Assembly: GCF_020251205.1 (NCBI RefSeq)
Contig: NZ_JAIWYX010000002.1
Location: forward strand, 496,001-560,000
Source: Arthrobacter sp. M4
GTDB lineage: Bacteria; Actinomycetota; Actinomycetes; Actinomycetales; Micrococcaceae
Direction: 5' to 3'
DNA length: 64,000 nt
The position numbers and the translations under genes are program-made. Of this stretch, positions 15,895 to 24,731 are shown in pieces. Within the stretch, counting starts at the first letter, position 1. Each line of letters begins with the position of its first letter. The notes below the pieces were generated by a model. That model saw nothing but the letters and a program-made list of their open reading frames with translations. It ran no database searches and was not told the origin of the DNA.

Positions 15895-17481
15895 GTGAAC
15901 CATGCAGACAACAGCAACCACTCCTCTGCCCAGCCACTGGCCGAGCGCGTCAACAACCGTTCCCAGCGGCCCACTTCGGACGCATTCAAGGCATTTATGG
16001 CCAGTCATTGGGCTCCCGCCCCGCAGGTGACCCCTGCCAGGGATGCCGTGGCAGACCACGCCGCCACCCGCCGTCGGGCGATCTCAGGACAATTTCCAGG
16101 CGAGCGGCTGGTGATTCCGGCGGGGCCGCTCAAGGTGCGTTCCAACGACTGCGACTACAGGTTCCGGCCGCACTCCGGATTCGCGCACCTCACTGGCCTG
16201 GGTTTGGACCACGAGCCCGACGCCGTGCTTATCTTGGAACCGGTCGAGGAAGGAACGGGCGACGACGGCGGGAACCACCGGGCGACCCTGTACTTCCGCC
16301 CGCTGGCGGGCCGGGACACGGAACAGTTCTACGCCGACGCCCGCTCCGGAGAGTTCTGGATTGGTGCGCGGCCTACGCTCGCCGAGTTCCAGGCGCGCCT
16401 AGGGCTTGAGACCGCCCACATCGACGAATTGGAGACGGCTGTCACCAAGGGCGTAGGTGCCCCGGAGATCGGCGGGATCTCCATCCGTCTCGTCCGCAAG
16501 GTCGACGAAAACATCGACGCGTTGGTAGACACCGCCCGCTACAACACAGCCAGGGACCCGGAGAACCTCGACCTCAGCGAACTGGACACCCTCGACGAGA
16601 AGCTCAGCGAGGCCCTGTCAGAACTGCGTCTGCTCAAAGACGATTGGGAGGTTGAGCAGCTGAAACTCGCCGTCGCGGCAACGGTGGAAGGCTTTGGCGA
16701 CGTGGTCCGCGCACTCCCCCGGGCATTGACCCATCACCGTGGCGAACGCGTTGTTGAAGGGGCCTTCTTCGCCCGCGCGCGGGAGGAAGGCAACGAGCTT
16801 GGCTACGACACCATCGCCGCCGCCGGCAACAACGCCACAGTTCTTCATTGGACGCGGAACACCGGCCGCATCAACGCCGGTGAGCTGCTGCTCGTAGACG
16901 CCGGGGTTGAGGCGGATTCCTTGTACACGGCCGACATCACGCGCACCATGCCGGCCAACGGCAAGTTCACTGATGTGCAGCGCAAGGTTTACGAAGCAGT
17001 GCTTGACGCCGCGGACGCCGGCTTCGCCGCCGCGCAGCCCGGCGCAAAGTTCCGGGACGTCCACGCCGCGGCCACGGCCGTGTTGGCGGAGCGGCTGGCA
17101 GAGTGGGGCCTGCTGCCTGTGAGCGTGGAGGAAGCCATCAGCCCCGAAGGCCAGCAGCACCGGCGATGGATGCCGCACGGCACCAGCCACCACCTTGGCC
17201 TCGATGTGCACGACTGTGCCCAAGCCAAGAGGGAGCTCTACCTGGACGGGATCCTGACCCCGGGAATGGTGTTCACCATCGAACCCGGGCTGTATTTCAA
17301 GGCAGAGGACCTTGCCATTCCGGAGGAGTACAGGGGCATCGGTGTCCGAATCGAGGACGACATACTGATGACTGCGGGCGGGCCGGTCAACCTTAGCGCC
17401 GCCCTGCCGCGCAAGGCCGACGACGTCGAGGCATGGATGGCGGGCATCTATCAGGAAGAGGAACGTATTCCGCACGCCTGA
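15895..17481 (+). CDS. pepP: Xaa-Pro aminopeptidase (aminopeptidase P family)
   Basis: A 528-residue M24 metallopeptidase that removes N-terminal residues preceding proline. The AMP_N domain (about 30-230) is followed by the creatinase/aminopeptidase fold. Metal ligands are visible in LLLVDAGVE, TADITRTM, HGTSHHLGLDVHD, FTIEPGLYF and GVRIEDDIL. Length fits actinobacterial PepP. The GTG at 15895 is preceded by GAGCAT at six bases, a near match to the leaderless pattern. A strong terminator follows about 40 bases downstream. Confidence 0.92.
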   Translation: MNHADNSNHSSAQPLAERVNNRSQRPTSDAFKAFMASHWAPAPQVTPARDAVADHAATRRRAISGQFPGERLVIPAGPLKVRSNDCDYRFRPHSGFAHLTGLGLDHEPDAVLILEPVEEGTGDDGGNHRATLYFRPLAGRDTEQFYADARSGEFWIGARPTLAEFQARLGLETAHIDELETAVTKGVGAPEIGGISIRLVRKVDENIDALVDTARYNTARDPENLDLSELDTLDEKLSEALSELRLLKDDWEVEQLKLAVAATVEGFGDVVRALPRALTHHRGERVVEGAFFARAREEGNELGYDTIAAAGNNATVLHWTRNTGRINAGELLLVDAGVEADSLYTADITRTMPANGKFTDVQRKVYEAVLDAADAGFAAAQPGAKFRDVHAAATAVLAERLAEWGLLPVSVEEAISPEGQQHRRWMPHGTSHHLGLDVHDCAQAKRELYLDGILTPGMVFTIEPGLYFKAEDLAIPEEYRGIGVRIEDDILMTAGGPVNLSAALPRKADDVEAWMAGIYQEEERIPHA

Positions 17482-17518
17482 CGAGGCTGCGTTGCCCCCG
17501 AACGGTGCTTAATACGAA

Positions 17519-17553
17519 GTGCGGCGGGCCATCTGGCCCGCCGCACTCGTTTT
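17519..17553. terminator. Strong intrinsic terminator
   Basis: GTGCGGCGGGCC and its exact complement form a 12-bp GC-rich stem around ATCT, followed by TCGTTTT on the plus strand. It terminates pepP and probably also the convergent stress-protein gene. Confidence 0.9.
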
Positions 17554-17575
17554 AATGCCTGCTGTGTTGCCGCTG

Positions 17576-18508
17576 TTACTGGCGCCCCTGCCCGCGTCCC
17601 TCCTCGGAATGTCCATCGCCGTTAACCGCGTCGTGGGCGTTGTCGCTGTGGGCATTCTCGGAACCCCCTTCACCGGACGTCGCCTGGGCGTGCGGCAAAG
17701 CGTTGCCTGGCGCAGGGTGGCCCGGCGCAGGATGGCCCGGCTCAGCCTGGCCGGGCGCTTGGGCCTGGTCCTCGACCCGGAGGCCGTACTGCGGCCGCCC
17801 ATCCGGGAGGTCCGGGTAGCGGCTGGACGGGGTTGGACGCGACGGCGCTTGGCCGGCCTGGTAGCCCGGGCCACCCGCCTGCTGGCGCTGCCCGTACGGA
17901 TCGCTCCAGCCGGACGGACGCTCCGGACCGTTCTCAGGACCCGGGCCCGGCTGCTGGAAGGGACCCTGCCGATGATCCTGCTGGGTGTAGCCGCCCGGAC
18001 CGGACGATGCGTCTGCCGGCGTCATGGGGAGCTGATGGAGCAACCTCCGCGCCTCCTGCGCCGCTTCGAAGGCGACGATGACGTCATAGTTGGTTGCCAC
18101 TACCTGGCTGGTGGACGTGAAGTCGCGCTTGCCCCGCTGCGTCGCGTAGGTCACGATGCCGAACAACATAAAGAACGCGGCGCCCATCAACACCGAGGTG
18201 ACGATGGAAAAATAGCCTCCTGTGGGCGAGAAGAAGGAGAGCATCACACCGACGAACAGGCCGAACCACATACCGCTGAGCGCGCCGGAGAGAGCCACGC
18301 GGGGGTAGCTCAGGCGGCCCGTGACCCTTTCCACCATCTTTAGGTCGTTGCCCACAATGGATACCAACTGAACAGGGAACTGCTGGTCCGCCAGGTAGTC
18401 CACCGCCTTCTGGGCATCCAGGTACGAGGTGTAAGAGCCAACGGTGTCGCCCGTGGGGACGCTCCGTGACTCTTCCAAAGCCTTGGGGGCACCAAAAATG
18501 TTCGACAT
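17576..18508 (-). CDS. Membrane protein with general-stress (GSP17M/YflT) domain
   Basis: The N-terminal region (about 20-75) matches the general-stress 17M/YflT domain (SYLDAQKAVDYLADQQFPV and VSIVGNDLKMVERV). Two membrane segments follow at about 80-125, then a long hydrophilic tail rich in Pro, Gly and Gln with short PGHPAPG repeats (about 160-305) that is probably disordered. I start at the ATG at 18508 because GAGAAT lies six bases upstream; an in-frame ATG at 18526 would add six residues. The role is unknown; the family name comes from heat-induced Bacillus proteins. The gene is divergent from the MgtE-like operon. Confidence 0.78.
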   Translation of the reverse strand: MSNIFGAPKALEESRSVPTGDTVGSYTSYLDAQKAVDYLADQQFPVQLVSIVGNDLKMVERVTGRLSYPRVALSGALSGMWFGLFVGVMLSFFSPTGGYFSIVTSVLMGAAFFMLFGIVTYATQRGKRDFTSTSQVVATNYDVIVAFEAAQEARRLLHQLPMTPADASSGPGGYTQQDHRQGPFQQPGPGPENGPERPSGWSDPYGQRQQAGGPGYQAGQAPSRPTPSSRYPDLPDGRPQYGLRVEDQAQAPGQAEPGHPAPGHPAPGNALPHAQATSGEGGSENAHSDNAHDAVNGDGHSEEGRGQGRQ

Positions 18509-18572
18509 ATTCTCATTCTCACCCATGGTCATGTGAACCGCCTGAAATTCAGCTAAAAGAGAGCAGACTCGG

Positions 18573-18578
18573 TAGCCT
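18573..18578 (+). promoter_or_regulatory. Leaderless-type -10 box of the MgtE-like operon
   Basis: TAGCCT is followed by six bases and GTG at 18585. A second in-frame GTG at 18582 is only three bases away from the box and is less likely to be the start. Confidence 0.6.
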
Positions 18579-18584
18579 GTAGTG

Positions 18585-19865
18585 GTGAGCACCAATCCAA
18601 CCCGCGTCTTCGTTGCGCGCCTGCTGGGCCTGGATGTCTTCGACCCTTTGGGCGACAGGCTGGGTCGGCTGCGTGACGTAGTGGTCCTCTCCCGCGGCGT
18701 GCGTGCTCCACATGTTGTGGGCATTGTGGTTGAGGTCCCCGGCAAGAAGCGCGTCTTCGTCCCCATGACTCGCATTACGTCGATCGATCAGACGCAGGTC
18801 ATCTGCACCGGGCTCGTGAACCTCCGCCGATTCCAGCAGCGGGGAGCGGAAACCCTGGTGGTGGCAGAGATGTTCGACCGCCGCGTCACCCTGGCCGACG
18901 GCAGCGGCGATGCCACCATCGAGGACATCGCCATAGACCAGCACCGCTCCAAGGATTGGTTTGTCAGCAAGCTCTTCGTCCGGCGCGGTCATTCGATGTC
19001 CCCGCTCAGCCGGCTTCGCCGCAACGAGACCATGATCATCGACTGGTCCGAGGCCCTGCAGGGACCCCGTACGGAACCGCAGGCAGCTACGCAGTTCCTG
19101 GCAACGCATGAGGACCTCAAGCCCGCGGACTTCGCGGAAGCCCTCCAGGAGATGAGCGACAAGCGCCGTCTCGAAGTCGCCAGCGAACTGCAGGATGAGC
19201 GCCTGGCGGACGTCCTCCAGGAACTTCCGGAGGACGACCAGGTGGAGATTCTGTCCGCCCTCGACGTCGAACGTGCTGCCGACGTCCTCGAAGAAATGGA
19301 CCCGGACGACGCCGCCGACCTCCTCGCTGAGCTTCCCTCCGCACAGGCTGAAGAACTCCTCCAACTGATGGAGCCCGACGAGGCCGAGGACGTCCGGCGC
19401 CTGCTTGAATACGACGAGGACACGGCCGGCGGCCTCATGACGCCGGTTCCCGTAATCCTCCCGCCGGAAGCCACCGTCGCCGAAGCCCTGGCCCATGTGC
19501 GCCGTGAGGAGCTTTCCCCTGCGCTGGCCTCGTCGATCTTCATCGCCCGACCACCCCTGGAAACCCCCACTGGACGATTCCTGGGCGTGGTGCATCTCCA
19601 GCAACTGCTGCGTTACCCGCCGCCCGAGGCCCTGGGCAACCTCGTGGACAAGAACCTTGAGCCTATGTCGGACCACGCCCATATCAGCGACGTAGCCAGG
19701 GCATTGGCCACGTACAACCTCAACTCGCTTCCCGTCGTCGACGACGCGGGCCGCCTGGTGGGGGCGGTGACTGTTGATGACGTGCTGGATCACCTGTTGC
19801 CGGATGACTGGCGTGTCCACGAGGACAATGCCCCTGTAAAGAAGCTGGGAGGCAGGATTGGCTGA
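18585..19865 (+). CDS. Soluble MgtE-like protein: PRC-barrel, MgtE_N and CBS domains
   Basis: A 426-residue protein with an N-terminal PRC-barrel-like region (about 1-140), the helical superhelix of the MgtE N domain (about 165-290, with repeats such as ADVLQELPEDDQVEIL and ADVLEEMDPDDAADLL), and two CBS motifs (about 290-420, with GGLMTPVP and LPVVDDAGRLVGAVTVDDV). In MgtE channels these parts sense cytosolic magnesium, but here there is no transmembrane channel domain. The stop overlaps the next gene (DUF1003, membrane) by eight bases, so the two proteins are made together. I infer a divalent-ion or nucleotide sensor acting with the DUF1003 protein; this is untested. Confidence 0.88.
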   Translation: MSTNPTRVFVARLLGLDVFDPLGDRLGRLRDVVVLSRGVRAPHVVGIVVEVPGKKRVFVPMTRITSIDQTQVICTGLVNLRRFQQRGAETLVVAEMFDRRVTLADGSGDATIEDIAIDQHRSKDWFVSKLFVRRGHSMSPLSRLRRNETMIIDWSEALQGPRTEPQAATQFLATHEDLKPADFAEALQEMSDKRRLEVASELQDERLADVLQELPEDDQVEILSALDVERAADVLEEMDPDDAADLLAELPSAQAEELLQLMEPDEAEDVRRLLEYDEDTAGGLMTPVPVILPPEATVAEALAHVRREELSPALASSIFIARPPLETPTGRFLGVVHLQQLLRYPPPEALGNLVDKNLEPMSDHAHISDVARALATYNLNSLPVVDDAGRLVGAVTVDDVLDHLLPDDWRVHEDNAPVKKLGGRIG

Positions 19866-20532
19866 CGACACTCCGTCGAAGAAGCGGCATTCAGCGTCCC
19901 GCGGCAGTTTCAGCGGCCTCGACACACCCCTCATCGCCCGCAAACGGCTGATCCCTAAGCTGACTCCCAACCCAGACGCGTTTGGGAATGCAACGGAAGC
20001 CTTTGCGCGCTTTATGGGCACGCCGCAGTTCCTCGTCTATATGACCATCTTCTGCTTGTTCTGGCTAGGCTGGAATTCGATCGCCCCTAAGGAATGGCAG
20101 TTCGACTCCCAAGACCTGGGATTCACGCTGCTTACGCTGATGCTTTCGCTTCAAGCCTCCTACGCGGCCCCTCTGCTGCTGCTGGCGCAGAACCGGCAGG
20201 ACGACCGTGACCGGGTGTCGCTGGAACAGGACCGGCAACGCGCCGAACGCAATCTGTCCGACACGGAATACCTGACCCGCGAACTGGCGGCCCTGCGGAT
20301 CGCGCTCCGCGAAGTGGCAACCCGCGACTACGTTCGCGCCGAAATCCGAACGCTGCTGGAAGACCTCCTTGAAGCACAGGAAGAACTCCGCGCCAGCGAA
20401 GCTTCCCGATCAGAGGCCGGGGAAACGCCCCATGAGCGGGTCAAGGAGAAGCTCAAGGAGCGCAGGGACAAGCGCAGCCCCCGCACGCAGCAGATCCCCA
20501 AGGTCAAAAGCACCACACCCCCCGAAAGCTGA
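19858..20532 (+). CDS. DUF1003 family membrane protein
   Basis: A 224-residue protein. Two membrane segments near the middle (about 60-78 and 90-115) are joined by a short loop, and a long helical, charged C-terminal region (about 120-200) is likely coiled coil. This matches DUF1003. The start is TTG at 19858, inside the end of the upstream gene and preceded by GGGAGG. The overlap with the MgtE-like sensor and the 12-bp gap to mrp indicate one operon. Function is unknown; a partner role with the soluble MgtE-like protein is an inference. Confidence 0.85.
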   Translation: MADDTPSKKRHSASRGSFSGLDTPLIARKRLIPKLTPNPDAFGNATEAFARFMGTPQFLVYMTIFCLFWLGWNSIAPKEWQFDSQDLGFTLLTLMLSLQASYAAPLLLLAQNRQDDRDRVSLEQDRQRAERNLSDTEYLTRELAALRIALREVATRDYVRAEIRTLLEDLLEAQEELRASEASRSEAGETPHERVKEKLKERRDKRSPRTQQIPKVKSTTPPES

Positions 20533-20544
20533 ATCCACCAAGTT

Positions 20545-21672
20545 ATGACCACCCCGAGCCCCGAAGCCCTTCGTTCTGCCCTGGCTACCGTTATCGACCC
20601 TGAGCTTCGCCGCCCCATCACCGAACTCGGCATGCTCGATTCGGTCGAAGCCGCGCCGGATGGAACCGTCACCGTCACGGTCCTCCTCACGATCGCGGGG
20701 TGTCCGCTTCGCGGCACCATAACCCAGGACGCGACGGCGGCCCTCGCCGACGTGGAGGGCGTCACCGCCGTCGACGTCCAACTCAAGGTCATGACGCAGG
20801 AGCAGCGCGACGCCCTCAAAGAGCAGCTCCGCGGTCCCGGAGGCGCCCGTGGCATTCCCTTCAATGAGCCGGGCTCCCTGACCAAGGTCTATGCCGTGGC
20901 AAGTGGTAAGGGCGGCGTCGGAAAGTCTTCCGTGACCGTCAACCTTGCCTGTGCGCTGGCCGAAAAGGGCCTCCGTGTGGGGATCGTCGACGCCGATGTG
21001 CACGGTTTCTCGGTCCCTTCCCTGATGGGCATCACCCAGGCGCCTACCCGCGTGGACGACATGATCCTGCCTCCGGTGGCTTACGGCGTGAAAGTCATCT
21101 CCATCGGGATGTTCGTCAGCGGCAACAAACCCGTTGCGTGGCGTGGCCCCATGCTGCATCGTGCGTTGGAGCAGTTCCTAACGGATGTGTACTTCGGCGA
21201 CCTCGACGCATTGTTCCTCGACCTTCCCCCGGGAACGGGCGATATCGCCATCTCCGTGGCCCAGTTGCTTCCCAAGGCGGAAATCCTGGTGGTCACGACA
21301 CCACAGGCAGCCGCAGCCGACGTCGCCGAGCGTGCCGGGTCCATCGCCACTCAGACGGGACAAAGCCTGGTTGGCGTAGTAGAGAACATGTCCTACCTCG
21401 AACTGCCGGACGGCACCACGATGGAATTGTTCGGCAGCGGTGGAGGCACGGCCCTCGCCGAGAGGCTTAGCGCGACAGTTGCCAAGCCCGTCCCGTTGCT
21501 GGGCCAGATTCCCCTTGATATCCGGCTTCGTGAGGGCGGCGACGCCGGCCGTCCCGTAGTGCTGGCAGCCCCTGAATCACCGGCGGCTGTCGCATTGGGC
21601 GACATCGCGGAGACGCTATCGGCCCGGCCACGGGGCCTTGCCGGGCTGCCCCTGGGGATCCAGCCCAAGTAG
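20545..21672 (+). CDS. mrp: Mrp/ApbC-type P-loop ATPase
   Basis: A 375-residue protein with an N-terminal DUF59/MIP18 domain (about 1-90) and a MinD-like ATPase domain with the deviant Walker A GKGGVGKSSVTVNLA near 119. These proteins carry iron-sulfur clusters to apo-enzymes. The usual C-terminal CxxC after ENMS is absent here: the segment reads VVENMSYLELPDG. From memory, other actinobacterial Mrp proteins share this, so cluster binding by that motif is not assured. The gene follows the DUF1003 gene by 12 bp. Confidence 0.9.
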   Translation: MTTPSPEALRSALATVIDPELRRPITELGMLDSVEAAPDGTVTVTVLLTIAGCPLRGTITQDATAALADVEGVTAVDVQLKVMTQEQRDALKEQLRGPGGARGIPFNEPGSLTKVYAVASGKGGVGKSSVTVNLACALAEKGLRVGIVDADVHGFSVPSLMGITQAPTRVDDMILPPVAYGVKVISIGMFVSGNKPVAWRGPMLHRALEQFLTDVYFGDLDALFLDLPPGTGDIAISVAQLLPKAEILVVTTPQAAAADVAERAGSIATQTGQSLVGVVENMSYLELPDGTTMELFGSGGGTALAERLSATVAKPVPLLGQIPLDIRLREGGDAGRPVVLAAPESPAAVALGDIAETLSARPRGLAGLPLGIQPK

Positions 21673-21694
21673 CCGGATCTTTTCCGCTTGCCGT

Positions 21695-21719
21695 GCAGCG
21701 GAGCCTCGGAGGCTGCTGC
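21695..21719. terminator. Hairpin between convergent mrp and tatB
   Basis: GCAGC/GCTGC and AGCC/GGCT form an interrupted stem between the two convergent genes. There is no U-run; the call is tentative. Confidence 0.4.
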
Positions 21720-21740
21720 GCAGCGTAACTTCAGACGGAA

Positions 21741-22124
21741 TCAGGTTGCTTCGGTATCGAACGGTGCAGCCTGACCAACGGGCAACCGCTCGACGGTGCG
21801 CTGAGGGGTCGGCTCAATAGCAGGGGCCACAGCCGCCGGCTGAGGCGCGCCCTCACTGACGGGCTTTGTATCGTCGTCGAGGAGTGCTTCCTTGATGATG
21901 CGGCGCGGATCGTATTGCCGTGGATCGTACTTCTTCCAGTCGACCTGGTCGATGTCGATGCCGACTTCTTCCTTGATCTGCTCCCGGGCGCCCGACGCCA
22001 TCCGGCGCACTTCCTTGACCAAATTGGCCAGTTTCTGCGTATATTCGGGCAGCCTGCTAGGGCCGATCACTAGAACGCCGATGATCAGCAGTATGAGGAA
22101 CTCCGGGCCGTTGATTCCGAACAC
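21741..22124 (-). CDS. tatB: Sec-independent translocase component TatB
   Basis: The 127-residue protein has the TatA/B architecture: a single N-terminal membrane helix (PEFLILLIIGVLVIGPSRLP), an amphipathic helix after the hinge, and an acidic/proline-rich tail. The glutamate at residue 8 in GPEF and the following segment favour TatB over TatA. TatB recognises twin-arginine signal peptides in the TatABC complex. The GTG start is preceded by TAATCT at seven bases. The gene sits downstream of sigE and its anti-sigma factor, as in mycobacteria, but without the htrA gene found there between them. Confidence 0.88.
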   Translation of the reverse strand: MFGINGPEFLILLIIGVLVIGPSRLPEYTQKLANLVKEVRRMASGAREQIKEEVGIDIDQVDWKKYDPRQYDPRRIIKEALLDDDTKPVSEGAPQPAAVAPAIEPTPQRTVERLPVGQAAPFDTEAT

Positions 22125-22155
22125 TTTACGAAGATTACCTTGTCCTTAGCCTGCC

Positions 22156-23175
22156 CTAGAAACCGGCCAGTCCTGCGATGCTGCGCAGTCCACGCTGAAT
22201 CCGGTCGAGCACATTTTCCGAGGGCCTTGCAGTGGACTCCGACGGGTTGTTCAGGGCATCAGCGGCTTGCATCAACTCCGGAACTGCATCGTCGGCCTGC
22301 GCCGCTGGGAGGTCGGAATCGTAAGTGAACACGGCGTCGGGTGTCCGGTAAACAGCGTGCCATGGCGTTCCCCCGGATACCTGCAAGGCATCGCTGCCTA
22401 GACGGGCCGCATCGGTGCGGGGATGCTCCTCAACCACCGTGGCGTTATGGTTGCCGTTGCTCAAGTGGAGTTCCACAGTTGCATGACCGCTGCGCACCGA
22501 AGCCTGGGCAGCAACCAAACGAAATCCCAGATCATCCAGTTCCGGGCATGCCCAGCCACGCGTTCGCAACAGGGCGAGGTCGCTTGGCGCCAGCTGCACA
22601 GTTTTTCCGGAAACGAAGTAGCGAGCGAAGTCGTCCGTGCCTGGATCCGGATCTGCCGGTTGTCCGTTGCCTTGCGTGGCGGTGTCCCGGGTGAGCGGAA
22701 GGGCGACATGAGCCTGTGCGGCGGAAGTCGTGGAGGCTGGCAACTTTGCTCCGTCAGCCACAGGCTGGCTGGTCTTCGACAGCGGATCGCCCGCCACGGC
22801 ATACGCGGCAACAGCAAGGACGCCAGCAAGCAAGATTGCTCCGCCGGCACCGGCTCCCGCCATCTTTGCCACTCCAATGCCAAGGCGGAGTCGGGGTGGC
22901 TGGGCCTTGGCGAAGGCGGGATCCGCTAGTGCTCCGCGTCCTGCCGGTGGGGACGCGGCAAGTTGCCGGGTGTGCTCCAGAAGCCGTGATCTAAGGTCGT
23001 GACTCGCCTGGGGTACGGCAGCACTGCGCAATCGCTCAAGATACTGGCGTTCGCGCTGCAAGGCAGCGCGACATTCCCAGCAGGATTCCACATGAGAAGG
23101 GGTACGGGCATGGCGTTCCCCAACATTCCTAAGTTTCGACAGTCCCCCACGCAGCCGGTTCAGCAGCTGTCCCAT
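22156..23175 (-). CDS. Zinc-finger anti-sigma factor (membrane)
   Basis: A 339-residue protein. The zinc anti-sigma motif H-x3-C-x2-C is seen at residues 28-35 (HVESCWEC), followed by one transmembrane helix at about 104-128 and a large extracytoplasmic domain of about 200 residues. The family binds and inactivates the cognate ECF sigma factor and releases it on envelope or redox stress. The gene starts six bases after sigE, which supports pairing. The extracytoplasmic domain is much longer than in mycobacterial RseA, so it may be the stress-sensing part. The internal cysteine in GWACPELD is isolated. Confidence 0.88.
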   Translation of the reverse strand: MGQLLNRLRGGLSKLRNVGERHARTPSHVESCWECRAALQRERQYLERLRSAAVPQASHDLRSRLLEHTRQLAASPPAGRGALADPAFAKAQPPRLRLGIGVAKMAGAGAGGAILLAGVLAVAAYAVAGDPLSKTSQPVADGAKLPASTTSAAQAHVALPLTRDTATQGNGQPADPDPGTDDFARYFVSGKTVQLAPSDLALLRTRGWACPELDDLGFRLVAAQASVRSGHATVELHLSNGNHNATVVEEHPRTDAARLGSDALQVSGGTPWHAVYRTPDAVFTYDSDLPAAQADDAVPELMQAADALNNPSESTARPSENVLDRIQRGLRSIAGLAGF

Positions 23176-23181
23176 CCAGGC

Positions 23182-23808
23182 TTACAGAATGCCGGCGATC
23201 CGGGGCATCTTGAGGCGCGGCTTGAGTGCCTGGGTAGGCCGCGGGGCCCGGTGCGCCAGCTTTTCGCGCAGCATGGTCCGGCCGCGGTGGATCCTCGACC
23301 GTACGGTGCCCAGCTTGACGCCCAAGGCCTCAGCGACTTCGTCATAGGACAACCCCTCGAGGTCGCAAAGAACGACGGCGGCACGGAAGTCAGGCGGCAA
23401 TTCCTCCAGGGCGCGCTGGACGTCAAGGTCCAGGTTGTTCAGCTCGAAGCTCTGCTCCGGGCCGGGCTCGCGGCCGGGTAGGCGCGATTCGGAGTCTTCT
23501 GCCAGCGCATCAAAGCGGATACGGTTCCGACGGCGGGCCTGGTCCAGGAAGAGGTTGGTGGTGATCCTGTGAAGCCAACCATCCAGGGTGCCGGGCTTGA
23601 AGTTGTCCAAGGACCGGAAGACGCGAACGAAGACTTCCTGGGTGAGGTCCTCTGCGTCGAATCTGTTACCGGTCAGGCGGTAAGCCAGGCGATAGACCTT
23701 GGCAGAGTGGTTGTTCACCACCTCTTCCCACGATGGCTGCTCCCACGCAGCGTCAGTGGCGTTGGCAGTGTCTAGTGTGTGGACGTCTGCAGCACGAGAT
23801 GCCGCCAT
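23182..23808 (-). CDS. sigE: ECF RNA polymerase sigma factor SigE
   Basis: A 208-residue group 4 sigma factor. Region 2 (about 30-95) includes [23 protein letters not shown]; region 4 (about 135-190) includes [31 protein letters not shown] sigma factors of this type control envelope-stress genes. The ATG follows GGGGAG. The anti-sigma gene is directly downstream. An O-methyltransferase gene is divergent upstream, as in the M. tuberculosis Rv1220c-sigE region. I could not identify a clear autoregulatory promoter of the GGAAC/GTT type. Confidence 0.94.
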   Translation of the reverse strand: MAASRAADVHTLDTANATDAAWEQPSWEEVVNNHSAKVYRLAYRLTGNRFDAEDLTQEVFVRVFRSLDNFKPGTLDGWLHRITTNLFLDQARRRNRIRFDALAEDSESRLPGREPGPEQSFELNNLDLDVQRALEELPPDFRAAVVLCDLEGLSYDEVAEALGVKLGTVRSRIHRGRTMLREKLAHRAPRPTQALKPRLKMPRIAGIL

Positions 23809-24037
23809 GTCCGCTCCCCTCGTTACCGGTTGTCACCCCAGTGATTCGGCGCCGCCCATCACTTGGATGACCGGATACATATCATTGCAAGTTTGGCTGG
23901 GAGTTTCCTGACCGTTGGGTCAATTTCCACGCAAGGCGAAACTTCCACCGGACACATGGCGGCCAACGCGCCGCGGGCGGGGACCGACACAGTAGTCTGG
24001 TACAAACACCCCCCGATGCCTGGAAAGTGAATCCTCC

Positions 24038-24670
24038 ATGAGTGCCGACAAGTCCACCAGCTGGTCCTACGCAGAAGGTCTGCCTGCCGAGGACGAGGTC
24101 TTGATGCGCGCCCGCGAGAGGTCCTTTGAACTGGGTGTGACTCCCGTCAGTCCAGGCGTCGGCGCTGTTCTCACCGTACTTGCGGCTGCGTCCAAGGCAC
24201 AGACGGCCGTTGAGATCGGCTCCGGGGCCGGAGTGTCCGGGGTGTGCCTGCTGCGTGGACTCGGACCTCAGGCCGTCCTGACCACCATCGACGTCGACGT
24301 CGAACACCTTAAAGCCGCCCGGGAAGCCTTCCTGGAATCCGGCAGCCCGGCCAACAGGACCCGCACCATCTCCGGTCGGGCCGCGGACGTCTTGCCGCGC
24401 CTCACCGATTCCGCCTACGACCTGGTGTTTATCGACGCCGATAAGCCAAACTTTCCCGGCTATGTGGAGCAGGCAGTGAGGCTGCTGAAGCGCGGCGGAA
24501 CCCTGGTGGTCAACGACGCCCTGGACAAGGACCGGGTTTCGAACCCAGCTGCGCGCGAGGCCACCACAGTGGTCCTGCGGCAAGTTGGAAAAGCAATTCG
24601 CGACGACGACAGGCTGGCCTCCGCCATGCTGCCCACGGGAGACGGTCTGCTGGTAGCAGTGAAAAAATAG
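24038..24670 (+). CDS. SAM-dependent O-methyltransferase
   Basis: A 210-residue methyltransferase of the catechol-type class I family. Motif I is VEIGSGAGVSG near residue 60, and the acidic metal and substrate region is LVFIDADKPN near 130, then VVNDALDKDRV. Such enzymes methylate catechols or related small phenolics with a divalent metal. It is divergent from sigE and homologous in position to Rv1220c of mycobacteria. The native substrate is unknown. A TAGTCT box at 23994-23999 suggests a short leader of about 32 bases. Confidence 0.86.
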   Translation: MSADKSTSWSYAEGLPAEDEVLMRARERSFELGVTPVSPGVGAVLTVLAAASKAQTAVEIGSGAGVSGVCLLRGLGPQAVLTTIDVDVEHLKAAREAFLESGSPANRTRTISGRAADVLPRLTDSAYDLVFIDADKPNFPGYVEQAVRLLKRGGTLVVNDALDKDRVSNPAAREATTVVLRQVGKAIRDDDRLASAMLPTGDGLLVAVKK

Positions 24671-24693
24671 GCGGCCGCCCCTTAAATGCGGAA

Positions 24694-24723
24694 GGCAGGT
24701 CCCGGCACCCGCCGGAACCTGCC
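24694..24723. terminator. Hairpin between O-methyltransferase and DUF3117
   Basis: GGCAGGT-CCGGC pairs with GCCGG-ACCTGCC across ACCC, with a single mismatch. It lies between two convergent genes and has no T-run. Confidence 0.6.
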
Positions 24724-24731
24724 TATCCACG

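Noticed and set aside
23809..24037. ECF-type autoregulatory promoter for sigE
   Set aside because: GGAAA-like sequences occur but none has a properly spaced GTT-type -10.
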